Assembly (NCBI GenBank): GCA_965217095.1
Contig: OZ244235.1
Span: forward strand, 4,712,001-4,776,000
Reading direction: 5' to 3'
DNA: 64,000 nt
DNA from: CAYNZV01 sp965217095
GTDB lineage: Bacteria > Latescibacterota > UBA2968 > UBA8231
The notes below the pieces were generated by a model. It made no database searches. It worked only from the letters and a program-made list of their open reading frames with translations, and was not told the DNA's origin. Shown piece after piece: positions 42,196 through 51,750 of the stretch. A program made the translations under genes and the position numbers. Numbering within the stretch: the first letter of the stretch is position 1; each line of letters begins with the position of its first letter.

Positions 42196-43908
42196 GTGTC
42201 GATATTCCTCGGATTGTTTGACGGGCACAACGCCTCCGCGTCTGTCCTCTGCGACGGACGAATAGAGAAGGCATTTCAGGAAGAACGCCTCAGCCGCACC
42301 AAGAATCACTTCGGCCCCCCCGTTCAAGCCACCCAAGAAATTCTTGCGCACCTCGGCGCCGCACCCGCCGATGTAGACAAGGTTTGCCTCGTCTCACACT
42401 ATATTCCGGCACCGCGACATCCCCGCTCGATCAAGGACCTGTTCGACGATCGCTACAAAAACGGCGCGCGTCAGCGCTTGGCCCGGACCTGCGCGAACAT
42501 CAATTTCTATAGAGCGTTGCGAAGTCGTCAACGCATGAAACAGCGCCGGCAGATGGTTGCCGAATGGGGCTTCGATCCAAACCGAATCGAGTTTTGCGAT
42601 CACCACCAAGCCCACGCAGCCAGCGCCTATTACGGATTGCGGAAAGACGACGAACCTTATTTGATTCTGACCCTGGATGGTGGAGGCGACGGTCTATCCG
42701 GATCGGTTTGGATGGGAACCAAGGGCGCGCTCGCGCCCGTGGCGACCATCCCGCAGGCCGACAGTCTGGGAGAGATATACGCCGCGACGACCCACTATCT
42801 GGGGTTTATGCCCCTTGAGCACGAATACAAACTCATGGGTATGGCTCCGTATGGCGCCGACGAGCACGCCCAGGATGTGGCGCGACTCTACGGAAGCTAC
42901 GTAGATCTCGACCACCGTGATCCGCTCCGCTTTGCCCGCAAAGTGCCCGAGCCCCTATCGCGCATCGGGCCTCGACTGCAGAACGACCTGGCGCGTGTCC
43001 GTTTCGACAACATCTGCGCGGGGTTGCAGTTATTCACCGAGAATCTGATCAAACGCTGGGTCCAAGCTTGCATCGAAAAAACCGATGTATCTCGAGTTCT
43101 CGCTGCCGGCGGCGTGTTTATGAACGTCAAGGCGAACAAGGCGATCGGCGAGCTGGACTGCATTGAGTATTTCGAAGCTCTGCCGTCCTGCGGAGACGAG
43201 ACCCTGCCCTTCGGCGGGTGTTATCTGGTTTCGGAGGCCGCCGGTCAGGAGACTTACCCCCTGGACCACTGTTACCTGGGCAACGACCTGGTGCTGGAAG
43301 AGTGCCGGGCGGCATTGGCGCCGTTAGACCACGTGGCGGTGGAAGAGCCGAAGGATCTGGAGTTGCGCACCGCCAAACTACTGGCGTCAGGGAAGATCGT
43401 CGCGCGCGCCGCAGGTCCGATGGAGTTTGGAGCGCGGGCACTCGGGAACAGATCCATTCTCGCCGATCCGATCAACCAGGACGTGGTGAGGATCATCAAC
43501 AGAATGATCAAGAACCGGGATTTTTGGATGCCCTTTGCCCCGGTCGTACGCAGCGACAAGGCACCTCTCTACTTCGACAATCCGAAACAGTTGCCATCGC
43601 CGTACATGATGAACACCTTTGGCTCATCCTACCGGCGCGGCGAGTTCATGGCGGCCGTACACAATGCCGATCTCACGGCACGCCCGCAGCTGCTGGAGCC
43701 CGGCCAGAACGATCGATACGAGGCGGTGCTTAAGCACTTTGGAGACATCACCAACCGGCACGTGCTGCTCAATACCTCCTTCAATCTTCACGGCGAACCG
43801 ATTGTCTGCACCGCTAAAGACGCGGTCCACGTTTTCGCGAACTCGGGCTTGGACCATATGGTGTTGGGTCCTCTGCTGGTTTCGAAGCAACGCAAAACCC
43901 AATGCTAG
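42196..43908 (+). CDS. Carbamoyltransferase, NodU/CmcH/TobZ family
   Basis: A 570-residue enzyme that moves a carbamoyl group from carbamoyl phosphate to a hydroxyl of a sugar or small molecule. The N-terminal Kae1-like domain has GLFDGHNASASVL, FQEERLSRTKNH, the metal-binding DHHQAHAASAYYG and LTLDGGGDGLSG. The C-terminal YrdC-like domain has GPMEFGARALGNRSIL and NTSFNLHGEPIVCT. Its place in the polysaccharide operon implies a carbamoylated sugar in the polymer. Start GTG; the stop overlaps the next ATG. Confidence 0.92.
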   Translation: MSIFLGLFDGHNASASVLCDGRIEKAFQEERLSRTKNHFGPPVQATQEILAHLGAAPADVDKVCLVSHYIPAPRHPRSIKDLFDDRYKNGARQRLARTCANINFYRALRSRQRMKQRRQMVAEWGFDPNRIEFCDHHQAHAASAYYGLRKDDEPYLILTLDGGGDGLSGSVWMGTKGALAPVATIPQADSLGEIYAATTHYLGFMPLEHEYKLMGMAPYGADEHAQDVARLYGSYVDLDHRDPLRFARKVPEPLSRIGPRLQNDLARVRFDNICAGLQLFTENLIKRWVQACIEKTDVSRVLAAGGVFMNVKANKAIGELDCIEYFEALPSCGDETLPFGGCYLVSEAAGQETYPLDHCYLGNDLVLEECRAALAPLDHVAVEEPKDLELRTAKLLASGKIVARAAGPMEFGARALGNRSILADPINQDVVRIINRMIKNRDFWMPFAPVVRSDKAPLYFDNPKQLPSPYMMNTFGSSYRRGEFMAAVHNADLTARPQLLEPGQNDRYEAVLKHFGDITNRHVLLNTSFNLHGEPIVCTAKDAVHVFANSGLDHMVLGPLLVSKQRKTQC

Positions 43909-45047
43909 TGGCAATTCTGGCAGCGTCGGCGTTTCTTATTTTCTACACCTACCTGCTTTATCCCACCGCGTTATGGCTACTTACGTTTTGGCGCAAAGCG
44001 GCGCCCCTCGACGACGCGGCGCAGCAGCCCAGCGTTTCACTGGTGCTTGCCGCGTATAACGAAATAGCGGTCATCGGCGACAAGCTGGAAAATGCTCTAG
44101 GTCTCGCGTTTCCAGCGGACCATCTCGAGATCATCGCCGTGTCTGACTGTTCAGAGGATGGCACCGATGAGGCTATCCTCGCTTTTCGCGATCGCGGTGT
44201 ACTCTTCCATCGTATGGAACGGCAAGGCGGCAAAACTCTAGCGCAGAACGCAGCGGCGAAATTGGCCACGGGCGAGATTCTCGTGTTTTCGGACGCGAAC
44301 AGCATCTTTGCTAGCGACGCACTCACGCACCTTCTGCATCCTTTCGCCGACCCGACGGTAGGGGCGGTATGTGGTGAGCTGCGCTACCGCAACCCGGGCG
44401 ATGAGGGTGCAGGGAAAGGTGAAGGCCTCTACTGGCGCTATGAGCGGTTTCTCAAGCGACGGGAGAGCCTCCTGACCTCGACCCTCGGGGCCAACGGGGG
44501 CATTTACGCCATCAGGAGGGTGCTTTTCGACGAGCTGGATCAAGAGATTATCAGCGACTTCATTATGCCGGTTCGCGTATGGCGAAAAGGGTTCCGGGTG
44601 GTGTACGCACCTGAGGCGGTGGCCGTGGAGACCACCGGCGCCACCTTCCGAGACGAATTTCGCCGGCGTCGCCGCATCATCGCGCGCAGTTGGTACGGAT
44701 TGTGGAGCGAGGCGGGAGTTCTGAATCCGCTGCGGCACGGATTCTTCGCCTGGCAGATGTTTTCACACAAGGTGATGCGATGGCTGGTCCCTGTGTTCAT
44801 GACGGTTGGCTTTGTCACCAATCTGCTTCTGTTCGAGCATTCTTTTTTCGTATACCTGCTATATGCTCAGATCGCGTTCTATGGAATGGCGGTGGTCGGC
44901 ACCATCGACACTCGATTTCTCGGCCGCACCTTTCCCTTCTATTTGCCTGCCTACTTCTGCGCCACCAATCTGGGCGCGTTGTTCGGTCTGTGGAGCTTTC
45001 TTTCTGGTCGGCGAATCTCCACGTGGAAACCAGTAGAGCGTCGGTGA
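43902..45047 (+). CDS. Membrane-bound family 2 glycosyltransferase
   Basis: A processive-type GT2 of 381 residues: one N-terminal membrane helix, a GT-A domain (VSLVLAAYNEIAVIGDKLENAL, VSDCSEDGTDEAI, VFSDANSIFASDAL, TLGANGGIYAIRR), an RRRRIIARSWYGLW motif similar to the QxxRW site of cellulose- and hyaluronan-synthase relatives, and three or four C-terminal membrane segments. It starts within the carbamoyltransferase stop (overlap 7 nt). The product is likely a sugar addition on the cytoplasmic face of the membrane. Confidence 0.86.
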   Translation: MLVAILAASAFLIFYTYLLYPTALWLLTFWRKAAPLDDAAQQPSVSLVLAAYNEIAVIGDKLENALGLAFPADHLEIIAVSDCSEDGTDEAILAFRDRGVLFHRMERQGGKTLAQNAAAKLATGEILVFSDANSIFASDALTHLLHPFADPTVGAVCGELRYRNPGDEGAGKGEGLYWRYERFLKRRESLLTSTLGANGGIYAIRRVLFDELDQEIISDFIMPVRVWRKGFRVVYAPEAVAVETTGATFRDEFRRRRRIIARSWYGLWSEAGVLNPLRHGFFAWQMFSHKVMRWLVPVFMTVGFVTNLLLFEHSFFVYLLYAQIAFYGMAVVGTIDTRFLGRTFPFYLPAYFCATNLGALFGLWSFLSGRRISTWKPVERR

Positions 45048-45048
45048 G

Positions 45049-46509
45049 ATGAGCAAAACCTACGAAAAGCTTCTGCTTATTCTCGCCGATTTCGCCGTCA
45101 TCAACCTGGCCTCTATCCTCTTCCTATGGATGAAGCTCGCTGGCGACCAGCTGGAAAACGTGGAGCGCAGCTGGCAACGTTTGCATCCCCATTCGGAGGA
45201 GTCCGTCAGCTATTGGTATGCTCTGGAATACTATCTCTATCCCTTGCTCGCTCTCTACTTATGCTGGCTCCTCCTGTTTCTCTTCTTCGGCTCCTACCGC
45301 AGTCAGGCACCCCAGTCCCGCTTCGATGAAGTACTGGAGCTTTTCAAGGTCGTAACCCTCGGTGTCCTGCTGCTCTTTGTCGCGACGCTCGACTTGGCGC
45401 AACCCTTCCGCCTGACTCGAGCGCTCATGTTTTCGTACGGGTTTGCACTCTTCGCTTCGATCTCGGTGGCGCGGGTGGCGGTACGCAGTTTCGAACGGCA
45501 GCTGCTGCTGCGTGGCATTGGCAGACGGAACACGGTAATCGTCGGTACTCAAGCCCGGGGCGAACGCCTGCTGCACGATTTGCGCAACTCACCGGGCCAG
45601 GGTTTCCACGTGATCGGTTTCGTACCTGTCTCTTCGCGGGAGCCACGCTTCACACAAGAAGAGATACCGCTGCTCGGACCGGTCAGCGAGCTGTCCCGCA
45701 TCATCACCGCGCACGCGGTAGACTCCGTATTGATCGCGCTGCAATCGAACTCTCACGAGGAAATATTGGACATCGTCGATGCCTCGGGCGGGCAACCCGT
45801 TTCGTTCAGCATCACGCCAGATCTCTACGACATCGTCACCGGACACGTACGCACCAATCAGATCCACGGAGTGCCGCTTATGGAGCTGCGTCCCGAGCTC
45901 ATGCCGGCTTGGGAGCAGACGGTGAAACGAACCATCGACAGCGCGGTGGCGATCTTGATCGGACTCGGACTTGCACCTCTGTGGACTATGGTAGCCCTGG
46001 CCATTCTGGTCGACTCTAGAGGACCGGTGTTGTTTCGCCAGGATCGAATCGGTAAGGATGGCCGCGCGTTTACCATTTACAAGTTTCGATCGATGCACGT
46101 CGACGCAGAGCAGAGCACGGGACCGGTCTGGGTCAAGGGAGAGGATCCGCGCATTACCCGAATGGGTCGCGTTCTGCGTGCGCTCCATCTGGACGAAGTT
46201 CCTCAATGCATCAACTTCCTCAGGGGGGATATGAGTCTAGTCGGGCCGCGTCCGGAGCGCCCCTATTTCGTCGAGTTGTTCGGCAAGGAGATTCCTTTTT
46301 ACATGCGGCGATTTAACGTCAAACCGGGATTGCTGGGTTGGGCCCAGTCGAAACACGAGTTTGATATCAACTCCAGCGATGTGGTGGCCATCGCGCAAGA
46401 ACGATTGGAGTACGATCTCTACTACATCGAAAATATCTCGCTCAAGCTCGATCTGAAGATCATGCTGCGAACGATCTGGTTTGTGCTCGCCGGCAAGAGT
46501 ACGCGCTGA
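45049..46509 (+). CDS. Undecaprenyl-phosphate sugar phosphotransferase (initiating enzyme)
   Basis: A 486-residue polyprenyl glycosylphosphotransferase of the WbaP/WcaJ type. It has four to five N-terminal membrane segments, a Rossmann-like middle domain (RRNTVIVGTQARGERLLHDL), and the catalytic domain with FRQDRIGKDGRAFTIYKFRS, ALHLDEVPQCINFLRGDMSL and GPRPERPYFVE, ending in PGLLGWAQ. It starts repeat-unit synthesis by moving a sugar-1-phosphate to undecaprenyl phosphate. The middle domain is the same kind that is found without its catalytic partner in the fusion protein at 716-2383. Confidence 0.93.
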   Translation: MSKTYEKLLLILADFAVINLASILFLWMKLAGDQLENVERSWQRLHPHSEESVSYWYALEYYLYPLLALYLCWLLLFLFFGSYRSQAPQSRFDEVLELFKVVTLGVLLLFVATLDLAQPFRLTRALMFSYGFALFASISVARVAVRSFERQLLLRGIGRRNTVIVGTQARGERLLHDLRNSPGQGFHVIGFVPVSSREPRFTQEEIPLLGPVSELSRIITAHAVDSVLIALQSNSHEEILDIVDASGGQPVSFSITPDLYDIVTGHVRTNQIHGVPLMELRPELMPAWEQTVKRTIDSAVAILIGLGLAPLWTMVALAILVDSRGPVLFRQDRIGKDGRAFTIYKFRSMHVDAEQSTGPVWVKGEDPRITRMGRVLRALHLDEVPQCINFLRGDMSLVGPRPERPYFVELFGKEIPFYMRRFNVKPGLLGWAQSKHEFDINSSDVVAIAQERLEYDLYYIENISLKLDLKIMLRTIWFVLAGKSTR

Positions 46510-46547
46510 ATATATCTCGCGTTGCCCGTCGCGGCGCACGAATCTCA

Positions 46548-46576
46548 TTGGCTGTCGGAATACATATTCCTATAAT
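46548..46576 (+). promoter_or_regulatory. Sigma70-type promoter, now cut off from the porin gene by an IS
   Basis: TTGGCT at 46548-46553, 17 nt, and a perfect TATAAT at 46571-46576. The predicted transcript start is right at the left end of the IS1380-family remnant (46590). Without the IS the porin ATG would lie about 60 nt downstream. Confidence 0.62.
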
Positions 46577-46589
46577 TTGGTATACTTAG

Positions 46590-48193
46590 CCTGAATTATT
46601 CATAAAAATGCGGTGAGCCTCTGTACAACTGGTTGTTTTGCCCTACGTTAGGGTTACCCACAAACAACAACCAATCAAGAGGGCCACCGCAGATGGAAAC
46701 TTCGCAGATCGCGCTATCGTTTGCAAACATCTCGGGCAAAAAGATCGAAGCTGATTTTGACGGTGGCATGACCACCAGTGATGGGGGCGCCCTGCTTCTG
46801 CGACCAGCGGAAGCCCGCACCGGGATCGTCGACATCAAAGCTATATCGACCATACGTATACTGACCTCATCCGGCAGCGCGTATTCCAGATCGCCTGTGG
46901 CTACGAGGACGCCAATGACAGTGACGACCTGCGTTGCGATCCGGGTCTGAAAACCGCGTGCGACCGTCTGCCTCTGACGGGAGACGATTTGGCCAGTCAA
47001 CCAACCATGTCTCGTTTGGAAAACAGTGTCAGCCGCTCGGATCTGTATCGCATCGGGCTCGCTTTGCTGGAAATATTCATCGAGTCTTACGACCAGCCGC
47101 CCAAGAAGCTCACCATCGACATCGACGACACGGACGATCCGGCACACGGCGCCCAGCAACTCACGTTGTTCCATGCCTACTATGACGAGTATTGCTACCT
47201 TCCGGTCCATCTCTACGAAGGGGAGTCGGGCAAATTGATCACGACGCTGCTGCGACCCGGTCGTAGAATGCGAGGCCGAGAGGCGGTAGCCATCCTCAAA
47301 CGCGTGTTGGATCATTTGATCATGGTGTGGCCGAAGACGAAGATCACCTTACGAGGCGACTCACACTTCAGCACCCCTGAGGTGCACGACCTGTGCGACG
47401 GATACGGTATTGATTTCATTCTGGGACAGGCGATCAACAACAAGCTCAAGGCACTCGGCGAACCGCTGATGGAGCTGGTGGCGGCGCTGGCCGAGCAGAG
47501 CGATGAACCGGTGCGGCTTTTTGACCGCTTCGAGTATCAGGCCAAGAGCTGGCCCCGACCGCGCCAGATTATCTACAAGGCCGAGATCACACAAGGCAAA
47601 GCCAACCCGCGCTTCGTGGTGACCAATATCCGCAACCGCTCTCCCGAGTTTCTGTATGAGGAGATCTACTGCGCTCGTGGGCGGTCGGAAGGCTTCATCA
47701 AGAATCACAAGACCTACCTGCAGTCCGACCGCACCTCCTGCCACCGCTTCTCGGCCAACCAATTTCGCCTCTTCCTGCACAGCGCGGCCTACGTGCTGCT
47801 GCACACGATCCAACAGATTGGCATGCGCGGCACCCAATGGACGACGTCCAACTTTAACACGATCCAACTCCGGGTGCTCAAAATCGGCGCCCGCGTGCGG
47901 GAGCAAGCCACCAAGGTCCGTTTTCACTTTCCGACGTCATACCCGCTCAAGGATCTGATGCGCACCGTCGTCCTCAACCTCGACACCTCATGATGCTTTG
48001 CGATGTCCCACTACATCCACGCACACGATCCACCAAGGGACCCGACTGTCCCAATGACATCCAAAAGAGGCTCAGATCTCCCAGACAACACCTCGACGAC
48101 CGACAGCACTCGATCAACCCGCTACCAAAACGTCCAGCCATTGACCAGCGCACCGAATTCGTTCGCTTGGTGCGGATTCATGAATTATTCAGG
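46590..48193 (+). mobile_element. IS1380-family element, decayed
   Basis: Imperfect inverted ends CCTGAATTATTCAT (46590-46603) and ATGAATTATTCAGG (48180-48193) bracket a broken IS1380-family transposase. The flanks TTAG (left) and CTAG (right) differ by one base, consistent with a 4-bp target duplication that has since mutated. About 200 bp between the transposase end and the right terminal repeat show no gene. Confidence 0.8.
46693..47993 (+). pseudogene. IS1380-family transposase, frameshifted
   Basis: The reading frame starts METSQIALSFANISGKKIEA with an early DGGMTTSDGGALLL block, then breaks near 46833. The rest of the protein continues in another frame from about 46830 (RHQSYIDHTYTDLIRQRVF, then the catalytic DIDDTDDPAHGAQQ, LRGDSHFSTPEV and CARGRSEGFIKNHKTYL). 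Comparison with the family layout suggests a short deletion near the break that also shifts frame. The 3' part is otherwise open to 47993. The enzyme is predicted to be inactive. Confidence 0.82.
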
Positions 48194-48244
48194 CTAGGGG
48201 AATCTACTGTCGCAGCAGTGCAACCACAGAAAGGATCGGTAAGC

Positions 48245-49480
48245 ATGTTCTTTGAGGTCTCGAAGCGAATCGCCTTGTCCTTAGCCATGATGTGTTGTGC
48301 CGGAATAGGATTTGCGGCCGCCGACGCGGACGAAGGGGAGATGATGGATAACCTGAGGCGCAAGACGCCCAGCGGCCAGTATATTGATCCAGCCAGTTTC
48401 TTTCGTTTTCACGGCTACGTTTCTCTGAGCTACACCGAAGCGGACGAAGAACTCGGTGCGGGAGGTGGCACGCCGAACATTCTGGTTAGCGGTCCGGGTC
48501 CGAGCGCGCGAACCGGAGAAAACGGAGGTGGTTTTCGCAACGATGCCGCCCTGTTCGTGGGAGGGGAGCCGTTCGAGAATGTGGGAGCCGTCATCGAGAT
48601 CCACTTTGTGGGCGACGCGTCCGATCCGGTGATCACCGAAGCCAAGATGACCTGGGATCTGCGCGACAGCCAAGATGGGAATCTGACATTTCGACTCGTT
48701 GGCGGCCGCTACTGGTGGCCCTTCGGCATCCACAACGACGAGTGGTTCAGTGCCGTCAACCGCTTCAGCCTGCTCTCGCCCACCGCCACCGAAGTGGTGC
48801 CGGCGCACTACAACGAGGTCGGCTTGATGGGCGAAGGGGAGCTGAAGCTCAAATCGAATCTCGGGCTCAATTACGCTGTCTCCATCGGTAACGGCGTGCC
48901 GGGATTCGGTCTTATGGGCAACGTGAGGCAGACCGGCGCGGACGCAAACGGCGACCGCACTCTCACCGGACGCGTGGGGCTGGTCTGTCCCCATGGACCA
49001 CTGTCGTTCCAGATCGGGTTAAGCGTCGCCTCCGGCCAACTCAGGGATACGGAAGCGATCGCACTCGACGCGGCCGACCCAGACCGCTATGAATCCGACT
49101 TTACCGCATTCGGTCCCGACCTCACCCTCAAGTGGAACGGAGTCGGCCTGAGGTCGTACTATTACACCTCTACCGAGGAACTGAACAACGCGCCGGTGAA
49201 CGAAATCGCGCGAGACGGTTTTACCTTAGAGCCTTCCTACACAATTTCCCAGAACTCGGACAGATTCCAGGAGATTATGCTTCTGGGTCGGTATAGCGTC
49301 GCGGACGAAGAAGACCTGGGCGGAAACACCTATCGGCGGACGCAACTTGGGGTTGGAGTGAATGCGAAACTCACCTCCTCGTTTGTCGCCCGGTTGAGCT
49401 ACATGGCTCAGGGCGAGGACGACGACTTGAACGATCTTGACAACAACGCCTTGACCATCAGCGTGACAAACGAATTCTAA
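48245..49480 (+). CDS. Outer membrane porin-like beta-barrel protein
   Basis: A 411-residue exported protein. It has a signal peptide (MFFEVSKRIALSLAMMCCAG then FAAADA) and alternating beta-strand sequence throughout (FFRFHGYVSLSYTEADEEL, LTFRLVGGRYWWPFGIHND, FVARLSYMAQGEDDD) and ends in the outer-membrane sorting signal VTNEF with a terminal Phe. No TonB plug is visible. AAAGGATCGG precedes the ATG at 48245; upstream in-frame starts lie in the IS. The natural promoter seems to be on the far side of the IS. Substrate unknown. Confidence 0.8.
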   Translation: MFFEVSKRIALSLAMMCCAGIGFAAADADEGEMMDNLRRKTPSGQYIDPASFFRFHGYVSLSYTEADEELGAGGGTPNILVSGPGPSARTGENGGGFRNDAALFVGGEPFENVGAVIEIHFVGDASDPVITEAKMTWDLRDSQDGNLTFRLVGGRYWWPFGIHNDEWFSAVNRFSLLSPTATEVVPAHYNEVGLMGEGELKLKSNLGLNYAVSIGNGVPGFGLMGNVRQTGADANGDRTLTGRVGLVCPHGPLSFQIGLSVASGQLRDTEAIALDAADPDRYESDFTAFGPDLTLKWNGVGLRSYYYTSTEELNNAPVNEIARDGFTLEPSYTISQNSDRFQEIMLLGRYSVADEEDLGGNTYRRTQLGVGVNAKLTSSFVARLSYMAQGEDDDLNDLDNNALTISVTNEF

Positions 49481-49526
49481 CGAACCTCTAGATCACACCT
49501 CGTACACAAAAAGGAGGTTCGTCCGC

Positions 49527-50099
49527 ATGCATTCATTGACCAGCTGGTACTCGCGATCAATCCTTATAGGCGCGATCGTGTTGTGTGCCGCCGTTTGGGC
49601 GCAAACGAAGATTACTCCGGACAAAGAAGCCGAGATGCTGCTCAAAGCCCTGTCCTACGATCGGAACCTGGAAAGGCGGTCCGGATCGGCGATTAACATC
49701 GGCATTCTCTACACCGGTGATGGGGAAACGGCAGCGGCCGGAATAGCGGCTGCGTTCCAACGAGTCGGCAAGGGCGGTGGAGCTCCCCTGCCCGTTACCG
49801 CAACCACGATTCCTTTTACATCGGTGAGCGAGCTCCTGAAAAAGGTTGAAGGCGAAAAGATAAACGCACTCTATGTCCATCCATCCCTTTCGGCAGCTCT
49901 CTCCAGCGTGCAGCAAGTGTCCCGCGGCAGGAAGATTCTCTCGCTGGGAGGATCGAAAGAACTGGTGGAGCGCGGATTGTCGATGGGCGTGTACATGGGC
50001 AAGTCGGCGCCGCGGCTCATCGTGAACATGAGAGCGGGTAAGGTCGAGGGTCTAGATCTAAAACCGGCTATACGGCTAGTTGCCAAGGTCGTAAAGTAG
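49527..50099 (+). CDS. YfiR/DUF4154-like periplasmic protein
   Basis: A 190-residue exported protein with an N-terminal signal segment (SRSILIGAIVLCAAVWAQT). The rest resembles the YfiR (DUF4154) family: INIGILYTGDGETAAAGIA, KINALYVHPSLSAAL, GRKILSLGGSKELVERG, and a final PRLIVNMRAGKVEGLDL block. In Pseudomonas YfiR represses the diguanylate cyclase YfiN in the periplasm. No cyclase is present here, but the adjacent chemosensory genes are of a type that controls c-di-GMP. AAAAAGGAGG precedes the ATG, and a strong terminator follows. Confidence 0.7.
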   Translation: MHSLTSWYSRSILIGAIVLCAAVWAQTKITPDKEAEMLLKALSYDRNLERRSGSAINIGILYTGDGETAAAGIAAAFQRVGKGGGAPLPVTATTIPFTSVSELLKKVEGEKINALYVHPSLSAALSSVQQVSRGRKILSLGGSKELVERGLSMGVYMGKSAPRLIVNMRAGKVEGLDLKPAIRLVAKVVK

Positions 50100-50123
50100 A
50101 CGGCTCCGCCCCGATCTCACATT

Positions 50124-50163
50124 GGCCCCGAGTCACCGGTAAGGTGATTCGGGGTCGTTTTTT
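50124..50163 (+). terminator. Intrinsic terminator after the YfiR-like gene
   Basis: A 14-bp stem with arms 50124-50137 and 50143-50156, one G-U pair and one mismatch, a 5-nt loop GGTAA, and TTTTTT at 50158-50163. It closes the porin/YfiR-like transcript ahead of the receptor pseudogene. Confidence 0.85.
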
Positions 50164-50405
50164 AGGTCGGATACGAACCGCCAACGGTTGCGGTATTGTT
50201 TCCCCGACGCAGGTGATTGTGTAAATTGTCCCCTCTGCGGAATCGCCGATAATTCGCCAATGCGAGCCCAATTCTCCCGATGGACGGTTAGCTAATATGT
50301 CAAGGTTTCGATCTATTCGTCTCAAGATTGTTGCGCCACTGGCGTTGTTTATCCTCGTCGTGGCGATCTTCAATTCAATCTATTTCGCAATTAGCACTTT
50401 TGGCC

Positions 50406-50461
50406 TTGACAATCAACTCCTTATTTGTTATCTTAAGTATAATAAAAACAAACAAATAAGG
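50406..50461 (+). promoter_or_regulatory. Transposase promoter with an 11-bp inverted repeat over the -10 and ribosome site
   Basis: TTGACA (50406-50411) and TATCTT (50429-50434) are spaced by 17 nt. CCTTATTTGTT (50419-50429) is an exact inverted repeat of AACAAATAAGG (50451-50461), 21 nt apart. The left arm overlaps the spacer and -10; the right arm abuts the ribosome site AGGGGTGGAG. It may be an operator or an RNA hairpin that limits transposase synthesis. Confidence 0.5.
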
Positions 50462-50469
50462 GGTGGAGC

Positions 50470-51351
50470 ATGAACTTGATAACCGTGACAGAGAGATTCC
50501 CGACACAAGAATCCTGCATTGCTCATTTGGAGCGGATTCGCTTCGGCGATGAGCCGTTTTGTCCCTTGTGCGGTACGGTCGGGGAGTGCGCCCGCAAAAA
50601 GCAGGGGAATAGAGTCGGGCGCTGGAACTGTCACGCCTGCAAATCCAGCTTCAATGTCTTGTCAAAGACGATGTTTCAGGGGACGCACCTGCCGTTGCAA
50701 AAATGGTTCTGCGCCATCGCCCTGATCGTCAACGCCAAGAAAAGCCTGTCCAGTTGCCAGCTCGGGCGTGATTTGAACATGAATCAGCGGTCCGCCTGGT
50801 ACATGCAACAACGCATTCGAGCTGAAATGGCTACCAAGCAGGGGAGAATCAGATTAACTGGCCTTATCGAAGCCGACGAGACCTACGTCGGCGGACGCCC
50901 CAGGAAGCGCAATAAGCGCGATGACGACAAGCCCAACCTCAGAGGACGCGGAACGCGCAAGACCGCCGTTATCGGCGCTGTGGAGCGCTCAGGGAAGGTT
51001 GTGGCCGAAGTCGCCGATGATCTCTCTGGTAAGGGCGTGCTCGCCTTTATCAAGCGCACCATCGATCCTGACGCCTCGACGCTGGTCACGGACGAATACG
51101 GGGCCTATAGCGCGGTGCGGCGGATCATGGATCACTGTGTGATTCAGCACTCCAAGCGTTATGTCGATGGCGAGGTACACACCAACACGATAGAGGGCGT
51201 ATGGTCCCTGCTCAAGCGGGCATGGTATGGTTCGCATCACCACTACACGAGACAATACACGCCGCTTTACGTGGCCGAGGCTTGTTTCAAGTACAACCAC
51301 CGCAAGGACGATAACGCCTTCGGCTCTTTTATCAGGGGGTGTTTTGCATAA
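50470..51351 (+). CDS. IS1595-family transposase (ISXO2-like)
   Basis: A 293-residue DDE transposase. The zinc ribbon has CPLCGTVGEC and CHACKSSFN; then follow TMFQGTHLPLQKWFCAI, the first acidic residue in EADETYVGGRPRK, the second in LVTDEYGAYSAV and the third region HTNTIEGVWSLLKRAWYG with YNHRKDDNAFGSF near the end. The frame is intact, so the element may still be able to move. AAGGGGTGGAG precedes the ATG. Confidence 0.94.
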   Translation: MNLITVTERFPTQESCIAHLERIRFGDEPFCPLCGTVGECARKKQGNRVGRWNCHACKSSFNVLSKTMFQGTHLPLQKWFCAIALIVNAKKSLSSCQLGRDLNMNQRSAWYMQQRIRAEMATKQGRIRLTGLIEADETYVGGRPRKRNKRDDDKPNLRGRGTRKTAVIGAVERSGKVVAEVADDLSGKGVLAFIKRTIDPDASTLVTDEYGAYSAVRRIMDHCVIQHSKRYVDGEVHTNTIEGVWSLLKRAWYGSHHHYTRQYTPLYVAEACFKYNHRKDDNAFGSFIRGCFA

Positions 51352-51375
51352 AAGGAGATTTCCTCATGACTGCTG

Positions 51376-51720
51376 TTACGACGACTCAACCGCCTTCCGA
51401 AGAGCTTGAAGCTCTGCTAGAATCTGCTGTTCGACAGGAGGATCGACCTGAAGCACGGATCGGGCAAATGACTCAAGATCTTCTTTTGGAAATGCAGCGC
51501 ACAGAGGCAGCGCATCACCCCTCTTCTTCTCGGGATCGTCACGGTCCTGAAGAACAACTGCAAGCCAAGCTGGTTCATCTTGGATTACAGCAACTTCAAG
51601 CTTACTGTTCATGTAAACCCCACCAAATTCTTTCTGAATTTCTTTTGTGGTGGAGAAAGACCTACAATCTTTCTTCCTCATAAGATCCCGAAGACGGGAA
51701 AGTTCGACTTCTTTGGACAT
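51376..51720 (-). CDS. Passenger protein A of the IS1595-family element, hypothetical
   Basis: A 114-residue protein of unknown family. AAAAGGAGCGCATC just before its ATG is a good ribosome site. The C-terminal part (FARSVLQVDPPVEQQILAEL then QALRKAV) resembles that of the next passenger protein, so the two are likely paralogues. The middle contains PAWLAVVLQDRDDPEKKRG. No membrane segment, signal peptide or known catalytic motif is seen. The plus strand is also open here but lacks an equally good ribosome site. It is transcribed towards the transposase gene and ends 24 nt from it. Confidence 0.6.
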   Translation of the reverse strand: MSKEVELSRLRDLMRKKDCRSFSTTKEIQKEFGGVYMNSKLEVAVIQDEPAWLAVVLQDRDDPEKKRGDALPLCAAFPKEDLESFARSVLQVDPPVEQQILAELQALRKAVESS

Positions 51721-51750
51721 GATGCGCTCCTTTTGATTTGATGCGAAAGG

